DNA of 61,995 nucleotides from Chlamydiales bacterium STE3 (lineage in GTDB: Bacteria; Chlamydiota; Chlamydiia; Chlamydiales; Parachlamydiaceae): NCBI GenBank assembly GCA_011125455.1, contig VKHO01000030.1, positions 1-61,995 of the forward strand, written 5' to 3'. The notes under the pieces are model-generated. The model was not told the origin of the DNA, did not search any database, and saw only the letters and a list, made by a program, of their open reading frames with translations. Every line of letters begins with the position of its first letter. The first letter of the stretch is position 1. This document shows positions 35,874-47,393 of this stretch, piece after piece. The position numbers and the translations under genes are program-made.

Positions 35874-38800
35874 ATGTTGCAAAGGCCGCCGCACCGTGTT
35901 AGCGTTCTCGAAAAGGAAGAAATTATTGATCTTCCCAACCTTATCGAGATTCAGGTCAAATCTTATAATCAATTTCTTCAGTCCAATAGATTCGCAGAAG
36001 AACGCGAGAATTTCGGATTGCAAGAAGTGTTTACTGAGATATTTCCGATTAAATCGTATGACGAAAAAACTATTTTAGAGTTTCTTTCTTACAATTTAGG
36101 AGTGCCTAAGTATTCCCCCGAAGAGAGTATCAGAAGAGGAATCACTTATAGCGTTACATTAAAAGTGAAATTTCGCCTGACCGACGAGACTGGTATCAAA
36201 GAAGAAGAAGTCTACATGGGGACACTTCCCGTAATGACGGATAAGGGAACTTTTATTATTAATGGTGCTGAAAGGGTTGTCGTTTCCCAACTCCATCGCT
36301 CTCCAGGTATTTGCTTTGAGCAAGAAAGACATAGTCGTGGTAACATGATTTACTCTTTTCGTATCATTCCTTACCGGGGAAGTTGGCTGGAAGGTGCCTT
36401 TGATTCAAATGACTTAATCCATATTTACATTGACCGTAAAAAGCGTCGTCGTAAAATTCTGGCAACAACCTTTATCCGTGCTTTAGGATATTCCAGTAAC
36501 ACAGATATTATCGAAGAATTTTTTCAAGTAAAAAAGGTTAAATTTAAATCTGAAAAAGATTTCGAGAAGCTTATTGGTAGAATTTTAGCATCAGATGTTT
36601 TGGATGAGAAAAGTGGTCTTACCTTTGGAAAAGCAGGTGAGAAGCTAACCACAGCTATGCTAAAGCGCATCTTCGATGCAGGTATTGATAATATTCGCAT
36701 TGCGGAAGATGCTGATGAAACTAGCCCTATCATCAAAATGTTAGCAAAAGATGCAACGGATTCTTACGAGTCAGCATTAAAGGACTTTTACAGAAAGATT
36801 AGACCAGGCGAACCTGTTACGCTTTCAAATGCTCGTTCAGCAATTATGCGCCTTTTCTTTGATCCAAAACGCTATAATTTGGGGCGTGTTGGAAGGTACA
36901 AACTAAATTCTAAGCTGCGCTTTGAAGTAAATGACGAGACCCTTCAAACAGTTACCTTAACTAAAGAAGATGTTATTGGTGCTTTGAAATATTTAATTCG
37001 CCTTAAAAAGGGTGATGATGATGTATCAGTAGATGATATTGATCATTTAGGTAATAGAAGGGTGCGTTCTGTCGGAGAACTTATTCAAAACCAATGTCGT
37101 ATCGGCTTAGCTAGAATGGAAAAGATTATCCGTGAAAGAATGAATCTTTTTGATTTTTCTTCAGATACGCTTACTCCTGGAAAAATTGTGTCTGCCAAGG
37201 GCCTAGCTGGCGTTTTAAAAGATTTTTTTGGTAGATCCCAGCTTTCACAATTCATGGATCAAGCAAATCCAGTAGCTGAGCTAACACACAAAAGACGTTT
37301 ATCTTCTCTTGGGCCTGGCGGTTTGAACCGTGATAGAGCGGGTTTTGAAGTTCGTGACGTTCATCCAAGTCACTATGGACGTATTTGCCCAATTGAAACT
37401 CCCGAAGGTCCAAACATTGGCTTGATTACATCGCTATCAGCTTATGCTAAGATTAATGAATTTGGTTTTATTGAAACACCCTATCGTATCGTAAGAGAAG
37501 GAGTGGTTACAGATGAAATTGAGTACATGACAGCCGATCAAGAAGAGCGCTGTGTAATAGCTCAGGCATCTGCACCGCTGGATGAATACAGCATGTTCAA
37601 AGAGCCGATCTGCTGGGCGCGTTATAGGGGGGAGCAGTTTGAGATTGAATCCTCAAGAGCCACACATATGGATGTTTCTCCAAAACAATTAGTTTCCATT
37701 GTTACTGGATTAATTCCATTCTTAGAGCATGATGATGCTAACCGAGCATTGATGGGCTCAAACATGCAGCGCCAAGGTGTGCCCCTGTTAAGACCGCAAG
37801 CTCCAATTGTTGGGACGGGTTTAGAGGCTAGAGCGGCCCGAGACTCAGGGGCTGTTATCATCGCCCAGGAAGATGGTGTGGTAGATTATGCTGATGGCTT
37901 TAAAATTGTCATCTCGCCTAAAGACAACCGTTTAGAGAAAAAAGTCTACCCACTTAAGAAATTCATGCGTTCTAACTCAGGAACATGCATTAATCAGAGA
38001 CCTCTTTGCACAGTTGGTGATCAAATTAGGGCAGGTGACGTTATTGCAGATGGACCTGCAACCGATAAGGGCGAAATCGCACTTGGCCGAAATGTCCTTG
38101 TTGCATTTATGCCTTGGTATGGCTACAACTTTGAGGATGCGATTATCATTTCTGAAAAATTACTTCGCGAAGATGCCTACACTTCAATTTATATCGAAGA
38201 GTTTGAGTTAACGGCGCGAGATACTAAGTTGGGTAAGGAGGAAATCACTCGGGATATACCAAATGTCCCTGAGGAAGCCCTTGTTAACCTAGGGGATGAT
38301 GGCATTATCCGCATCGGAGCGGAAGTGAAACCAGGTGACATTCTCGTAGGTAAAATAACGCCGAAGTCTGAGACAGAGCTTGCCCCAGAAGAGCGACTCT
38401 TAAGAGCTATCTTTGGAGAAAAAGCTGCGGATGTCAAAGACGCCTCTTTAACAGCACCTCCTGGAACTGAAGGTGTTGTAATGGACGTAAAAGTCTTCAG
38501 CAGAAGAGATCGTTTATCCAAAAGTGATGATGAGCTAGTTGAGGAGGCTTCTCGCCTAAAAGATATCCAACGTGAGTTTAAAGCTAAGCAAAATGAACTA
38601 CGGATAGAAAAAAGAGAAAAAATTGGAGCCTTGCTGCTCAATGAAATTGCTCCTGGAACGATCGTTCATCGCAAATCGGCAGAGGTGCTGGTGGCTGAAG
38701 GAGATTTAATTACTCAGGATACCCTTGAGATCTTGGATAGAGAGAATGTTGAAGATCTATTGATGCCTGAAAACGAAATCTATGATACTCTTAAAGAAAT

Positions 38801-39635
38801 GTTGCATCATTATACGATTGCGACGCAGACTTTAGAGACTCAACATAAAACAGAAATTGAGTTTCTTCGAAAAGGAGATACTGATTTAGATCCTGGAATT
38901 ATCCGCCAAGTTAAAGTGTATGTGGCTTCTAAACGTAAGCTTCAGGTGGGTGATAAAATGGCCGGTCGCCACGGTAACAAAGGGGTGGTATCGAGAATTG
39001 TACCCGAAGCTGACATGCCCTACATGTCTGATGGGCAAGCAATTGAGATCATCTTGAATCCTCTTGGTGTGCCTTCTCGTTTAAATATGGGGCAATTATT
39101 TGAAACACATCTAGGTATTGCAGCCAGGAAGGCGGGTATTGCGGTTAAGAGCCCAGTCTTTGAAGGCTTTCCTGAACAAATGATTTGGGATATGATGAAA
39201 GAGCAAAATTTCCCAGCAGATGGTAAGTTTTATCTTTATGATGGGTGTACTGGAGAGCGGTATGACAATCCAACCGTTGTTGGCTATATCTATATGCTTA
39301 AATTAAGCCACCTTGTAGCAGACAAAATCCACGCAAGGGCTGTCGGGCCTTATTCTTTAGTCACGCAGCAACCTCTTGGTGGTAAAGCTCAAATGGGTGG
39401 TCAGCGTTTCGGGGAGATGGAAGTGTGGGCTGCAGAGGCTTACGGCGCGGCGCACTTACTACAGGAGTTGTTGACCGTAAAATCTGATGACGTCTCTGGA
39501 CGGACAAGAATTTACGAGTCCATCGTTAAAGGTGATAACTTACTGAAATCTGGGACACCAGAATCGTTTAATGTTCTTATTAAAGAGATGCAAGGGCTTG
39601 GCCTCGATATCCGTACAGAAACGGTGACCGAGTAA
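35874..39635 (+). CDS. rpoB: DNA-directed RNA polymerase subunit beta
   Basis: The full-length 1253-aa beta subunit. The rifampicin-binding region reads [20 protein letters not shown] followed by [20 protein letters not shown], with the usual drug-contact residues in place. Active-centre elements include [18 protein letters not shown] (with Tyr before Gly), [15 protein letters not shown] and [24 protein letters not shown] precedes the ATG by about 9 bases. Transcription enters from the rpl genes through the two hairpins or from an unseen promoter. Confidence 0.99.
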   Translation: MLQRPPHRVSVLEKEEIIDLPNLIEIQVKSYNQFLQSNRFAEERENFGLQEVFTEIFPIKSYDEKTILEFLSYNLGVPKYSPEESIRRGITYSVTLKVKFRLTDETGIKEEEVYMGTLPVMTDKGTFIINGAERVVVSQLHRSPGICFEQERHSRGNMIYSFRIIPYRGSWLEGAFDSNDLIHIYIDRKKRRRKILATTFIRALGYSSNTDIIEEFFQVKKVKFKSEKDFEKLIGRILASDVLDEKSGLTFGKAGEKLTTAMLKRIFDAGIDNIRIAEDADETSPIIKMLAKDATDSYESALKDFYRKIRPGEPVTLSNARSAIMRLFFDPKRYNLGRVGRYKLNSKLRFEVNDETLQTVTLTKEDVIGALKYLIRLKKGDDDVSVDDIDHLGNRRVRSVGELIQNQCRIGLARMEKIIRERMNLFDFSSDTLTPGKIVSAKGLAGVLKDFFGRSQLSQFMDQANPVAELTHKRRLSSLGPGGLNRDRAGFEVRDVHPSHYGRICPIETPEGPNIGLITSLSAYAKINEFGFIETPYRIVREGVVTDEIEYMTADQEERCVIAQASAPLDEYSMFKEPICWARYRGEQFEIESSRATHMDVSPKQLVSIVTGLIPFLEHDDANRALMGSNMQRQGVPLLRPQAPIVGTGLEARAARDSGAVIIAQEDGVVDYADGFKIVISPKDNRLEKKVYPLKKFMRSNSGTCINQRPLCTVGDQIRAGDVIADGPATDKGEIALGRNVLVAFMPWYGYNFEDAIIISEKLLREDAYTSIYIEEFELTARDTKLGKEEITRDIPNVPEEALVNLGDDGIIRIGAEVKPGDILVGKITPKSETELAPEERLLRAIFGEKAADVKDASLTAPPGTEGVVMDVKVFSRRDRLSKSDDELVEEASRLKDIQREFKAKQNELRIEKREKIGALLLNEIAPGTIVHRKSAEVLVAEGDLITQDTLEILDRENVEDLLMPENEIYDTLKEMLHHYTIATQTLETQHKTEIEFLRKGDTDLDPGIIRQVKVYVASKRKLQVGDKMAGRHGNKGVVSRIVPEADMPYMSDGQAIEIILNPLGVPSRLNMGQLFETHLGIAARKAGIAVKSPVFEGFPEQMIWDMMKEQNFPADGKFYLYDGCTGERYDNPTVVGYIYMLKLSHLVADKIHARAVGPYSLVTQQPLGGKAQMGGQRFGEMEVWAAEAYGAAHLLQELLTVKSDDVSGRTRIYESIVKGDNLLKSGTPESFNVLIKEMQGLGLDIRTETVTE

Positions 39636-39648
39636 AGTTTAAGTTCGT

Positions 39649-39673
39649 CCGGCTTTCGAAATAAGAAAGCCGG
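39649..39673 (+). other. Perfect hairpin between rpoB and rpoC
   Basis: CCGGCTTTC and GAAAGCCGG form a perfect 9-bp GC-rich stem with loop GAAATAA, 14 bases after the rpoB stop. No U-run follows directly, so it is more like a processing or stability element than a terminator. The 125-base gap to rpoC is the longest inside this polymerase operon. Confidence 0.65.
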
Positions 39674-39760
39674 ATTCAGATCATCCTTGTTTTTTACAAG
39701 GTAAATCTTAGCATTAAAGGCAGTCATAAATTTTAAAGTCTTGAAGTTAGGGAGACGTTC

Positions 39761-42700
39761 ATGTCAGAACAAAATCAGCACGAAGCGCAATTTGATAAGT
39801 TAACAATCAAAATTGCTTCTGATGATGTTATTCGTAACCAGTGGTCCCGTGGTGAAATTAAAAAGCCTGAAACAATCAACTATCGTACATTCAAACCAGA
39901 GAAAGGCGGGCTTTTTTGTGAAAAAATATTTGGGCCAACTCGTGATTGGGAATGCGCTTGCGGGAAGTATAAAAAAATCAAACATAAAGGAATTGTTTGC
40001 GATCGTTGTGGTGTTGAGGTCACAGTTTCGAAGGTTCGTCGCGAAAGAATGGCTCATATTGAGTTAGCAGTCCCTGTCGTTCACATTTGGTTTTTCAAAA
40101 CGATGCCTTCTCGTATAGGTAACGTCTTAGGAATGTCTTCAACTGATCTAGAACGCATCATCTACTATGAAGAATATGTTGTTATCGATCCGGGCCAAAC
40201 AGATCTAGAAAAAAAGCAATTGCTAAGTGATATTGAGTATAGAGAAGCTCAGGAAAGATGGGGAAGAGACTCTTTTGTCGCAAAAATGGGCGGAGAGGCT
40301 GTTCATGATCTATTAGCTTCAGAAGATCTGCAATCCTTACTGGTCGACTTAAAGGATAAATTGCGCAAAACAAAGTCTCAGCAAGCTCGTATGAAGCTAG
40401 CAAAACGGCTAAAAATTATTGAGAGTTTCATTTACTCTGGTAATAAACCAGAATGGATGGTGATGTCTGTTGTTCCCGTAATCCCACCAGATCTCAGACC
40501 CCTTGTGCCTTTAGATGGCGGACGTTTTGCAACTTCTGACCTTAACGATCTCTATCGACGAGTGATTAATCGTAACAATCGCTTAAAAGCGATTTTGAAG
40601 CTTAAGACTCCAGAAGTTATTGTTCGCAACGAAAAACGTATGCTGCAGGAAGCTGTTGATGCCCTCTATGATAATGGACGACATGGCCACCCAGTGATGG
40701 GCGCGGGAAATAGACCCTTGAAATCACTTTCTGAGATGCTTAAAGGTAAGCAAGGACGTTTCAGACAAAACTTGCTTGGTAAACGTGTTGACTATTCAGG
40801 ACGTTCAGTCATCATTGTAGGCCCAGAACTGAAATTCAATCAATGCGGCTTACCTAAGCTCATGGCCTTAGAATTATTTGAACCATTTATTGTTAAGAGA
40901 CTTAAAGACCTAGGCTATGTTTACACAATAAGATCCGCCAAGAAAATGATTCAGCGCCATGCTCCAGAGGTATGGGACGTTCTTGATGAGATTATTAAGG
41001 GTCACCCGGTTCTTTTAAACCGTGCTCCTACTCTTCACCGTCTAGGGATTCAAGCTTTTGAGCCGGTTCTTATTGAAGGTAAAGCGATTCGGATTCATCC
41101 TTTAGTCTGCGCTGCATTCAATGCGGACTTTGACGGAGACCAAATGGCGGTTTATGTGCCTCTTTCGTTAGAAGCACAGTTAGAGGCCAAGTTATTGATG
41201 ATGGCACCAGATAACATCTTCTTGCCTTCATCAGGAAAACCTGTAGCTGTACCCTCTCAGGATATGACTTTAGGGCTGTACTACCTTATGCATGACCCAC
41301 TTTACATTCCTGAGCAGCATGGCAAGAAAACCAAGGTATTTAGGGACGCGAGTGAAGTTTTAATGGCCCTTCAGGCAAGTGGAAGCTACAACTGGTATGA
41401 AGATGAAACTTCAGATCAAAGCCCTTTTTACAATAGAGGCTTGCGAATCCACGAGCAGATTAAGCTACGTACACCTATTGGGATGATTGAAACAACGCCG
41501 GGTAGGGTGATTTTTAACTCAATTGTACCTAAAGAACTCGGATTCCAAAATTATAGTCTTCCAAAAAAGAAGATGAGTGATTTGGTTATGGAGTGCTATA
41601 AGACAGTTGGTTTAGAAAAAACAGTCAAGTTTTTGGATAACCTTAAAGCCCTAGGCTTTGCAGAAGCGACAAAAGCAGCCTTATCCATGGGTGTTTGCGA
41701 CGTTAAAATCCCCGTTAATAAGCAAAAAATGATTAATGAGGGTCACAATAAAATTGCCCTTGTTAAGAGACAAAACGAAGATGGAATTATTACTGATGGT
41801 GAAAGGCACTCAAAGACAATCAGTATATGGACAGAGGTTTCGGATCGCTTATCTGAAGAGCTTTTCGATCTCATCGGAGAGATGTCTCATGATAAACTAA
41901 ACCCAATTGACTTAATGATGAACTCAGGTGCTCGTGGTAATAAAACTCAGATTAAGCAGCTTGGGGCACTCCGCGGTCTTATGGCGAAACCGTCTGGCGA
42001 AATTATCGAGTCTCCCATTACTTCGAACTTCCGTGAAGGCTTAACAGTACTTGAGTACTTTATTTCTTCTCACGGTGCTCGTAAAGGATTGTCAGATACA
42101 GCTTTAAAAACAGCGGACTCTGGATATTTAACAAGAAGGCTCGTTGACGTAGCTCAGGACGTGATTATTACGGAAGAAGACTGTGGGACTTTAAATGGTA
42201 TTGAAGTTTCCGCTATCAAGCAAGGACAAGAAGAGCTATTGCCTTTGAAAGATCGCATTTTCGGGCGGACAGTATGCGATGATGTGTACCTCCCAGGAGA
42301 CAGCACAAAATTACTGGCAAAAATTGGGGATATTTTAACAATTCGCCAGGCAGAAGCGATAGACGACTCAGGTATCGAAACGGTAAAAATTCGCTCAGTT
42401 TTAACTTGTGAGACAAGGAGGGGAGTCTGTGCTAAATGCTATGGAGTCAACCTTGCAAATGGCCGTAAGGTTAGCCAAGGCGAGGCTGTCGGCATTATTG
42501 CAGCACAGTCGATCGGTGAACCTGGAACTCAGTTGACAATGCGTACTTTCCACTTAGGTGGTATTGCTTCTGCAAGTGTTAGCCCAGAGCTTGTCGTAGA
42601 GCATGAAGGACTTTTGATCTACAAGGACCTCAGAGTTGTTCAAAACGATGAAGGCCAGTGGGTGGCTCTTAACAAAAATGGTTGCCTTGTTATTGTTAGA

Positions 42701-43930
42701 GATGAAGGTCGCTCGCTCGACGAATATAAGAAACTTTTGAGTACAAAGTCAATTGAACCTCTACAGACATTTAACATTGAGCTTGGTACAAAAATTTTGA
42801 GAGCCGACGGCGCGACCATTAAATTGGGCGAAAAAATCGCAGTGTGGGAACAGCATAATATCCCTATTATCTGTGATCGTCCAGGGTATGTTAAATATGA
42901 AGATCTTGTCGAGGGACTTTCGACGGATAAAGATGTCAACAAGCAAACAGGACAAGTTGAGATTATTGTTAAGCAACACCGAGGGGAACTTCATCCTCAA
43001 ATCTGTATTTATGCTGATAAAAAGTATGAAGAACTTGTTGGAACCTATCCTATCCCATCAGGTGCGATTATTTCTCTTGAAGAGGGGCAATATGCTTCTG
43101 CTGGTAAATTGCTAGCTAGATTGCCACGTGGAGCTATGAAAACGAAGGATATCACTGGGGGGCTTCCCCGTGTTGCTGAACTTTTCGAAGCACGTAAGCC
43201 AAAAGACTCTGCTGAGATTGCCAAAATTGATGGTGTCGTAGACTTTAGAGGTGTACAGAAGAATAAGCGTATTGTAGTTGTCAGAGATGAAACTTCCGGA
43301 ATGGAAGAAGAACATCTGATACCCCATACAAAACACTTAATTGTTCAACGTGGGGATCATGTAAGTAAGGGACAGCAACTTACAGATGGTGTCGTTATTC
43401 CACATGAAATTTTAGAGATCTGCGGTGTGAGGGAACTTCAAAAGTATTTGGTAAACCAAGTTCAGGAAGTTTATCGCTTACAAGGGGTAGACATCAATGA
43501 TAAGCATATCGAAATCATAGTACGCCAGATGCTGAAGAAAGTGCGCGTCATCGATCCGGGTGACACAAGCATGTTATATGGTGAGGAAGTGGACCGCAAA
43601 GAGTTTGAACTTGAAAACTCAAAAGTAACAAAAGAGGGTGGGAAAGCGGCTCAAGCAGCGCCAGTGCTGTTAGGGATCACTAAATCCTCCTTAAGTACTG
43701 AATCTTTCATTTCCGCAGCATCGTTCCAAGATACGACACGTGTCTTGACTGAGGCAGCTTGTGCAGGCAAGACAGACTATCTCCTAGGATTTAAAGAGAA
43801 TGTGATTATGGGTCACATTATCCCAGGTGGTACAGGTTTCGACCTCCATAAACGTGTCAAAAAGTTTGTGGACCGTGAGCATGAAGAAGAGCTCAGCTTC
43901 GATTTTGAAGATGTTCCGTTAGTTGGTTAA
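39761..43930 (+). CDS. rpoC: DNA-directed RNA polymerase subunit beta'
   Basis: The full-length 1389-aa beta' subunit. The N-terminal zinc site has C65, C67, C80 and C83 (CACGKYKK...CDRCG). The catalytic NADFDGD motif is at 454-460 and holds the active-site Mg. The second zinc site is in [19 protein letters not shown], and the trigger-loop region includes [23 protein letters not shown] precedes the ATG. A strong terminator follows the stop codon. Confidence 0.99.
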   Translation: MSEQNQHEAQFDKLTIKIASDDVIRNQWSRGEIKKPETINYRTFKPEKGGLFCEKIFGPTRDWECACGKYKKIKHKGIVCDRCGVEVTVSKVRRERMAHIELAVPVVHIWFFKTMPSRIGNVLGMSSTDLERIIYYEEYVVIDPGQTDLEKKQLLSDIEYREAQERWGRDSFVAKMGGEAVHDLLASEDLQSLLVDLKDKLRKTKSQQARMKLAKRLKIIESFIYSGNKPEWMVMSVVPVIPPDLRPLVPLDGGRFATSDLNDLYRRVINRNNRLKAILKLKTPEVIVRNEKRMLQEAVDALYDNGRHGHPVMGAGNRPLKSLSEMLKGKQGRFRQNLLGKRVDYSGRSVIIVGPELKFNQCGLPKLMALELFEPFIVKRLKDLGYVYTIRSAKKMIQRHAPEVWDVLDEIIKGHPVLLNRAPTLHRLGIQAFEPVLIEGKAIRIHPLVCAAFNADFDGDQMAVYVPLSLEAQLEAKLLMMAPDNIFLPSSGKPVAVPSQDMTLGLYYLMHDPLYIPEQHGKKTKVFRDASEVLMALQASGSYNWYEDETSDQSPFYNRGLRIHEQIKLRTPIGMIETTPGRVIFNSIVPKELGFQNYSLPKKKMSDLVMECYKTVGLEKTVKFLDNLKALGFAEATKAALSMGVCDVKIPVNKQKMINEGHNKIALVKRQNEDGIITDGERHSKTISIWTEVSDRLSEELFDLIGEMSHDKLNPIDLMMNSGARGNKTQIKQLGALRGLMAKPSGEIIESPITSNFREGLTVLEYFISSHGARKGLSDTALKTADSGYLTRRLVDVAQDVIITEEDCGTLNGIEVSAIKQGQEELLPLKDRIFGRTVCDDVYLPGDSTKLLAKIGDILTIRQAEAIDDSGIETVKIRSVLTCETRRGVCAKCYGVNLANGRKVSQGEAVGIIAAQSIGEPGTQLTMRTFHLGGIASASVSPELVVEHEGLLIYKDLRVVQNDEGQWVALNKNGCLVIVRDEGRSLDEYKKLLSTKSIEPLQTFNIELGTKILRADGATIKLGEKIAVWEQHNIPIICDRPGYVKYEDLVEGLSTDKDVNKQTGQVEIIVKQHRGELHPQICIYADKKYEELVGTYPIPSGAIISLEEGQYASAGKLLARLPRGAMKTKDITGGLPRVAELFEARKPKDSAEIAKIDGVVDFRGVQKNKRIVVVRDETSGMEEEHLIPHTKHLIVQRGDHVSKGQQLTDGVVIPHEILEICGVRELQKYLVNQVQEVYRLQGVDINDKHIEIIVRQMLKKVRVIDPGDTSMLYGEEVDRKEFELENSKVTKEGGKAAQAAPVLLGITKSSLSTESFISAASFQDTTRVLTEAACAGKTDYLLGFKENVIMGHIIPGGTGFDLHKRVKKFVDREHEEELSFDFEDVPLVG

Positions 43931-43937
43931 TTTTCCT

Positions 43938-43976
43938 AAGCAAGCCTTGGTTTTTACAGCAAGGCTTGCTTTTATT
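43938..43976 (+). terminator. Strong intrinsic terminator after rpoC
   Basis: AAGCAAGCCTTG and CAAGGCTTGCTT form a perfect 12-bp stem with a 10-base loop, then TTATTT. It begins 8 bases after the rpoC stop and ends the transcription/translation cluster. The convergent STAS gene ends 9 bases beyond it. Confidence 0.88.
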
Positions 43977-43984
43977 TCGTTTGT

Positions 43985-44326
43985 CTAGATGCGGTCAGAT
44001 AGCGCATTGTCTACATCTTGGTAAATGTCAAATACTCTATTCAATAGAACTAATTCAATAACTTGTCGAACTTGGGCTGTCAGACTAGCAAACTTTAAGT
44101 TTCCTTTTTTTCTACTCAGCTCTTTCCAAAGTGATAGAAAGCAAACCAAACCAGCGCTATCTATAAACTCAATATGATGGAGATCCAAGATGACGTCATT
44201 TAGCTGTGATTCTTCAATCAATGCTAATACTTTGTTTTTAAGTTGAGTTGATGAAATGACATCAAAACGTTTATCTAATAATGCAATAATAAGAGTGCTA
44301 CCTTGAATAGTGTGTTGGATTTCCAT
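43985..44326 (-). CDS. STAS-domain anti-sigma factor antagonist (RsbV-like)
   Basis: The 113-aa STAS fold has the regulatory serine in EFIDSAGLVCFLSL (Ser57), preceded by NDVILDLHH. In the partner-switching pathway an anti-sigma kinase phosphorylates this Ser and PP2C phosphatases remove it. Chlamydiae have RsbV1/RsbV2, RsbW and RsbU. Which paralogue this is cannot be told here, and no rsbW or rsbU gene is adjacent. Confidence 0.9.
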   Translation of the reverse strand: MEIQHTIQGSTLIIALLDKRFDVISSTQLKNKVLALIEESQLNDVILDLHHIEFIDSAGLVCFLSLWKELSRKKGNLKFASLTAQVRQVIELVLLNRVFDIYQDVDNALSDRI

Positions 44327-45117
44327 AACATTTCCATGTAAAATTTCATTTTAAATTTTTCTTAATTTCTTTAAATAAAAATATAAAAGTTTTTAGAAAA
44401 AACATAAAAAGAAATTAATAAACCAAATATGAAGTAACTTTTTATGATCTTAAGAAGGTTCGAGAAGACAGTCAATTTTTTTTGTAAATCAATTCAGTCA
44501 TTTATTAAGCCTAATTTCTCTAGCCAATGCTGAATAAAATCCGTAAGTCCTTGCCTGAATTGAGCATTTCAACGCCATTTTGCTACACCAGAACATACAA
44601 CACCAATTTGTTTAACGCCATAAGTCGAACAAATTCTATTTCCAAGGCTGAAACCCAAACAGGTAGTAATTTTGGATAGTGAAAGTTTCCTCAAGCCCAA
44701 AGCAACTGTAGAAATTATTTAAAAGGCGGGGGCGAGGTGATGGTTTCTACCGCCGTATTCCTCTAACGTGAATCCAATTGAGAGGTTTTGAGTTAACTTA
44801 AAAAAATGCAAAAAAGGTCTTACATTTATATTCAGAGCTTGCCGAAGCAACTGGTCAGCTCTTTTGTAAAGCGTACAAAATATAAAACATTAAGTAGTTT
44901 AGATTAATTTTAATGTAATAATATTCTGAAAATCTATCAATAAGGGTTGTGTTGATGATATTAAAGAGTCTATCTTTTTTGGCTGTGTTGAATAATCCCC
45001 TCTAGACTTAAAAAAAAGGTGACAAAGTCTAGTACTTAATATAGGTATTTGCTTGGATCTGTATCTGGCTTGGTTTGAAAAATCTTAAGGGAAATAACTT
45101 TTTGGTTGAGCTATTTT
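44327..45117. other. Long spacer with decayed coding traces
   Basis: About 790 bases without an intact gene. On the minus strand from about 44720 to 44494 the sequence reads protein-like (LRKLSLSKITTCLGFSLGNR, then ICSTYGVKQIGVVCSGVAKW). It hits a TGA and continues in the same frame (NAQFRQGLTDFIQHWLEKLG) to another stop. This suggests a dead gene I cannot identify. At about 44981 GGCTGTGTTGAA repeats a 12-mer found near 2649. The remainder is AT-rich. Confidence 0.35.
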
Positions 45118-46320
45118 TTAATAATCTTTGAAATAAGATTTGGCATTATTCATGATAAATTTTAAGCCCTTCCAAGGAAATCTTCTAAAGCTAGGAAGGT
45201 GTTTATGATGAACTGCCATGAACTCCATATGAGGCTCAGCACGCCGTAACTTTTTATAAAAAGAGGCTCCGGCACTTTGGTGGAGTAGACATCCTTTATT
45301 TTTTGCTTCCAACGTGAGCAATGTAGATAGAAGACGATAAAGGTTTTTGTTTTCTATGCTATTTGCCTCGTAGCCGAATAAAGGTGCTGTCATAATGCCA
45401 TCTCTAATGAAGTAGCCAAAAACACCTTCAATCTCTCCATCTTTTTTTATTGCTTTAAGCTGCAAAAGATTGCTTTGAAAAACTAAGTTCATAAAGTTTT
45501 CGTTAATCTGTGGATTCAGTGCCGAATACTTATCTAGATAAAGATGTTTATAAAGTGACAAGATTTTCTCGCTATCTTTAACGGTTAAATCTTTGTGATC
45601 CAAAATTGTATAGCGACTTTCACGTAATAGCTTTAAATCGCTCTTAAATATTCTTGTCTGGAAAATTTCTTCTTTCTTGGTATCAGTTAAAAAAACTTGC
45701 CTTGTGATAATGAAGTCGTAACCTGCATTCTTAAGGGCTTGGCTAAGTTGAGGGTATACCGCTTGATTGATTGATTTAAAAGCGATTGTGTAGTCAGGAA
45801 AATGGTGTGATAAATACTTGGTAAGCGCTTCGATATGCTCATCCTTGAGATCTTTAAAATAAAGGTCTGTGGGGAAAAGCCAATTATTTATGTAAATAAT
45901 TTTATTGATTTTTCCTTTCCGCAATAGCTTTCCAAGTCCTTTAACTAATCCACAAACAATTTTTCTTAATACTGCTTGTTTAAAAAAGTGCTTTGAGTTC
46001 TCAAGAGCGTAGCTAACATAATGAGCAAAAGGGGAACAAACAAAAGAATTTTCATAATTGTCATCGACAATAGCTATAGGAATCACATAAGAATCGATCA
46101 TTAACGCATGCATGCGCGTTTCAATGTTATCAATATAGCGTTTTGTGCCATTTTTAATTAGAGGTAGGAGAAAGTTTTTTGTGTAAACTCCCTCCTCATC
46201 AGTAGGCCAAACAAGCTGATCGATGGTGGCCATGTCGTAGAGACGTATATTATTAACAGAAGATTGAACTTTGACAGCATCTCGGGGTAAACTGATTGAT
46301 AAGGTGCTGCTTTTATCCAT
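45118..46320 (-). CDS. GNAT-like acyltransferase family protein, 400 aa
   Basis: The C-terminal half has an acyltransferase-like pattern: a strand with KKDGEIEGVFGYFIRDG, then LFGYEANSIENKNLYRLLST and a final LHQSAGASFYKKLRRAEP. This resembles the two-domain GNAT proteins that handle peptidyl or lipid-linked substrates. No signal peptide is present. The precise reaction is unknown. It begins 14 bases after the stop of the exported protein gene at 46335-47180, so the two form an operon, and the enzyme could act on a surface component. A GGGGTGGC site precedes the ATG. Confidence 0.7.
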   Translation of the reverse strand: MDKSSTLSISLPRDAVKVQSSVNNIRLYDMATIDQLVWPTDEEGVYTKNFLLPLIKNGTKRYIDNIETRMHALMIDSYVIPIAIVDDNYENSFVCSPFAHYVSYALENSKHFFKQAVLRKIVCGLVKGLGKLLRKGKINKIIYINNWLFPTDLYFKDLKDEHIEALTKYLSHHFPDYTIAFKSINQAVYPQLSQALKNAGYDFIITRQVFLTDTKKEEIFQTRIFKSDLKLLRESRYTILDHKDLTVKDSEKILSLYKHLYLDKYSALNPQINENFMNLVFQSNLLQLKAIKKDGEIEGVFGYFIRDGIMTAPLFGYEANSIENKNLYRLLSTLLTLEAKNKGCLLHQSAGASFYKKLRRAEPHMEFMAVHHKHLPSFRRFPWKGLKFIMNNAKSYFKDY

Positions 46321-46334
46321 TAAGCCACCCCTTG

Positions 46335-47180
46335 TTACAAGCGATAAGCGATTTGAAAGCTAACTCCGTAAATCCGTAATTTTGTATCTAAAAAATCAAA
46401 AGGAAAATTTTCTCTTTTGCCGTAATGGCGGTATTCATAAAATGGAATACATGCTAACTCGACCACTCGATTACACTTATACGTCCAATAAGTAAGGGGG
46501 AGTTCGACGCGATAATGCCATTTATCCTTTACACCTAATGTTTTTCCACCAACCTCAGCATCAGAAACACGGCATTTAGTATCGTATGGAAATTTAGTTT
46601 TAAAGTTTAATCCCAAAGCCATGTTTGTGTTCAACTCAACGGAGGAAAAGAACCCTGTGGTAGCATATTGAAAACGATTTTTAAATTTGATGCGCAATGG
46701 AGCATCCTTACGAAATTTATTTGTTTCTTCAAAATAACCATAGCCTACATAGGGGGTAAATGTGATATGGCGGAAATATTTATTCTGCACCGTGTAGCCA
46801 AATCTGCCTTCAACAGAAGTATCGGTAAATGTAGATTTCAATTTACTAGTAGGTGAGTGCCCTTTCAATGGCCCTTGTCCCCAAAAAACATCTCCTCCCC
46901 AGTAGAGATTAAATCGTTTAATGTAGTCATAACCAGCCCTCACGCCATAAATCCAGCCCTTTTGCTTGCTACCACCTTGCCTTGTGCGATGAACGTGATA
47001 AAATTCAGGTCCTACGTAAATTTTGTGAGGATACTTATTGGGAAGATAATGGTTTGTATCGCAATCAACGGTGAATGCATTACATTCATCATTTATAATA
47101 CTACATTCATCGGCCCTTGCACTTTGTAGCGGTAAAATAATAAATGTCATAGCTAAAAAATAAGATAAAATCTGCTTCAT
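46335..47180 (-). CDS. Exported outer-membrane barrel-like protein
   Basis: A clear signal peptide (MKQILSYFLAMTFIILPLQS, cleavage after ARA) precedes a 255-residue mature part. That part is rich in Tyr, Phe, Arg and Lys with alternating hydrophobic strands, such as FTPYVGYGYFEETN and YRVELPLTYWTYKCN, ending in YGVSFQIAYRL. This is the pattern of a small outer-membrane beta barrel. Cysteines are clustered near the mature N-terminus (CSIINDECNAFTVDC), as in cysteine-rich chlamydial envelope proteins. It matches no named chlamydial porin that I recognise. Confidence 0.75.
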   Translation of the reverse strand: MKQILSYFLAMTFIILPLQSARADECSIINDECNAFTVDCDTNHYLPNKYPHKIYVGPEFYHVHRTRQGGSKQKGWIYGVRAGYDYIKRFNLYWGGDVFWGQGPLKGHSPTSKLKSTFTDTSVEGRFGYTVQNKYFRHITFTPYVGYGYFEETNKFRKDAPLRIKFKNRFQYATTGFFSSVELNTNMALGLNFKTKFPYDTKCRVSDAEVGGKTLGVKDKWHYRVELPLTYWTYKCNRVVELACIPFYEYRHYGKRENFPFDFLDTKLRIYGVSFQIAYRL

Positions 47181-47393
47181 AAAGTGGTTTGGGGGTTAGT
47201 TAAAAAAAATGGATGTATATCTATTTCTTTCAATGTTGTCAATATTCTCTTACTCCAAAAGCCAATCAGCTATCTCAAAAGTCTTTTGAAGCTATTTTAT
47301 AATCAATACTATAGCTTATAATCTTTAAAAAACACTTGAAGTTGTAAAGAAAAATTTAATATATCTAAAGGCCATATTCATTAAGGAGAAATA

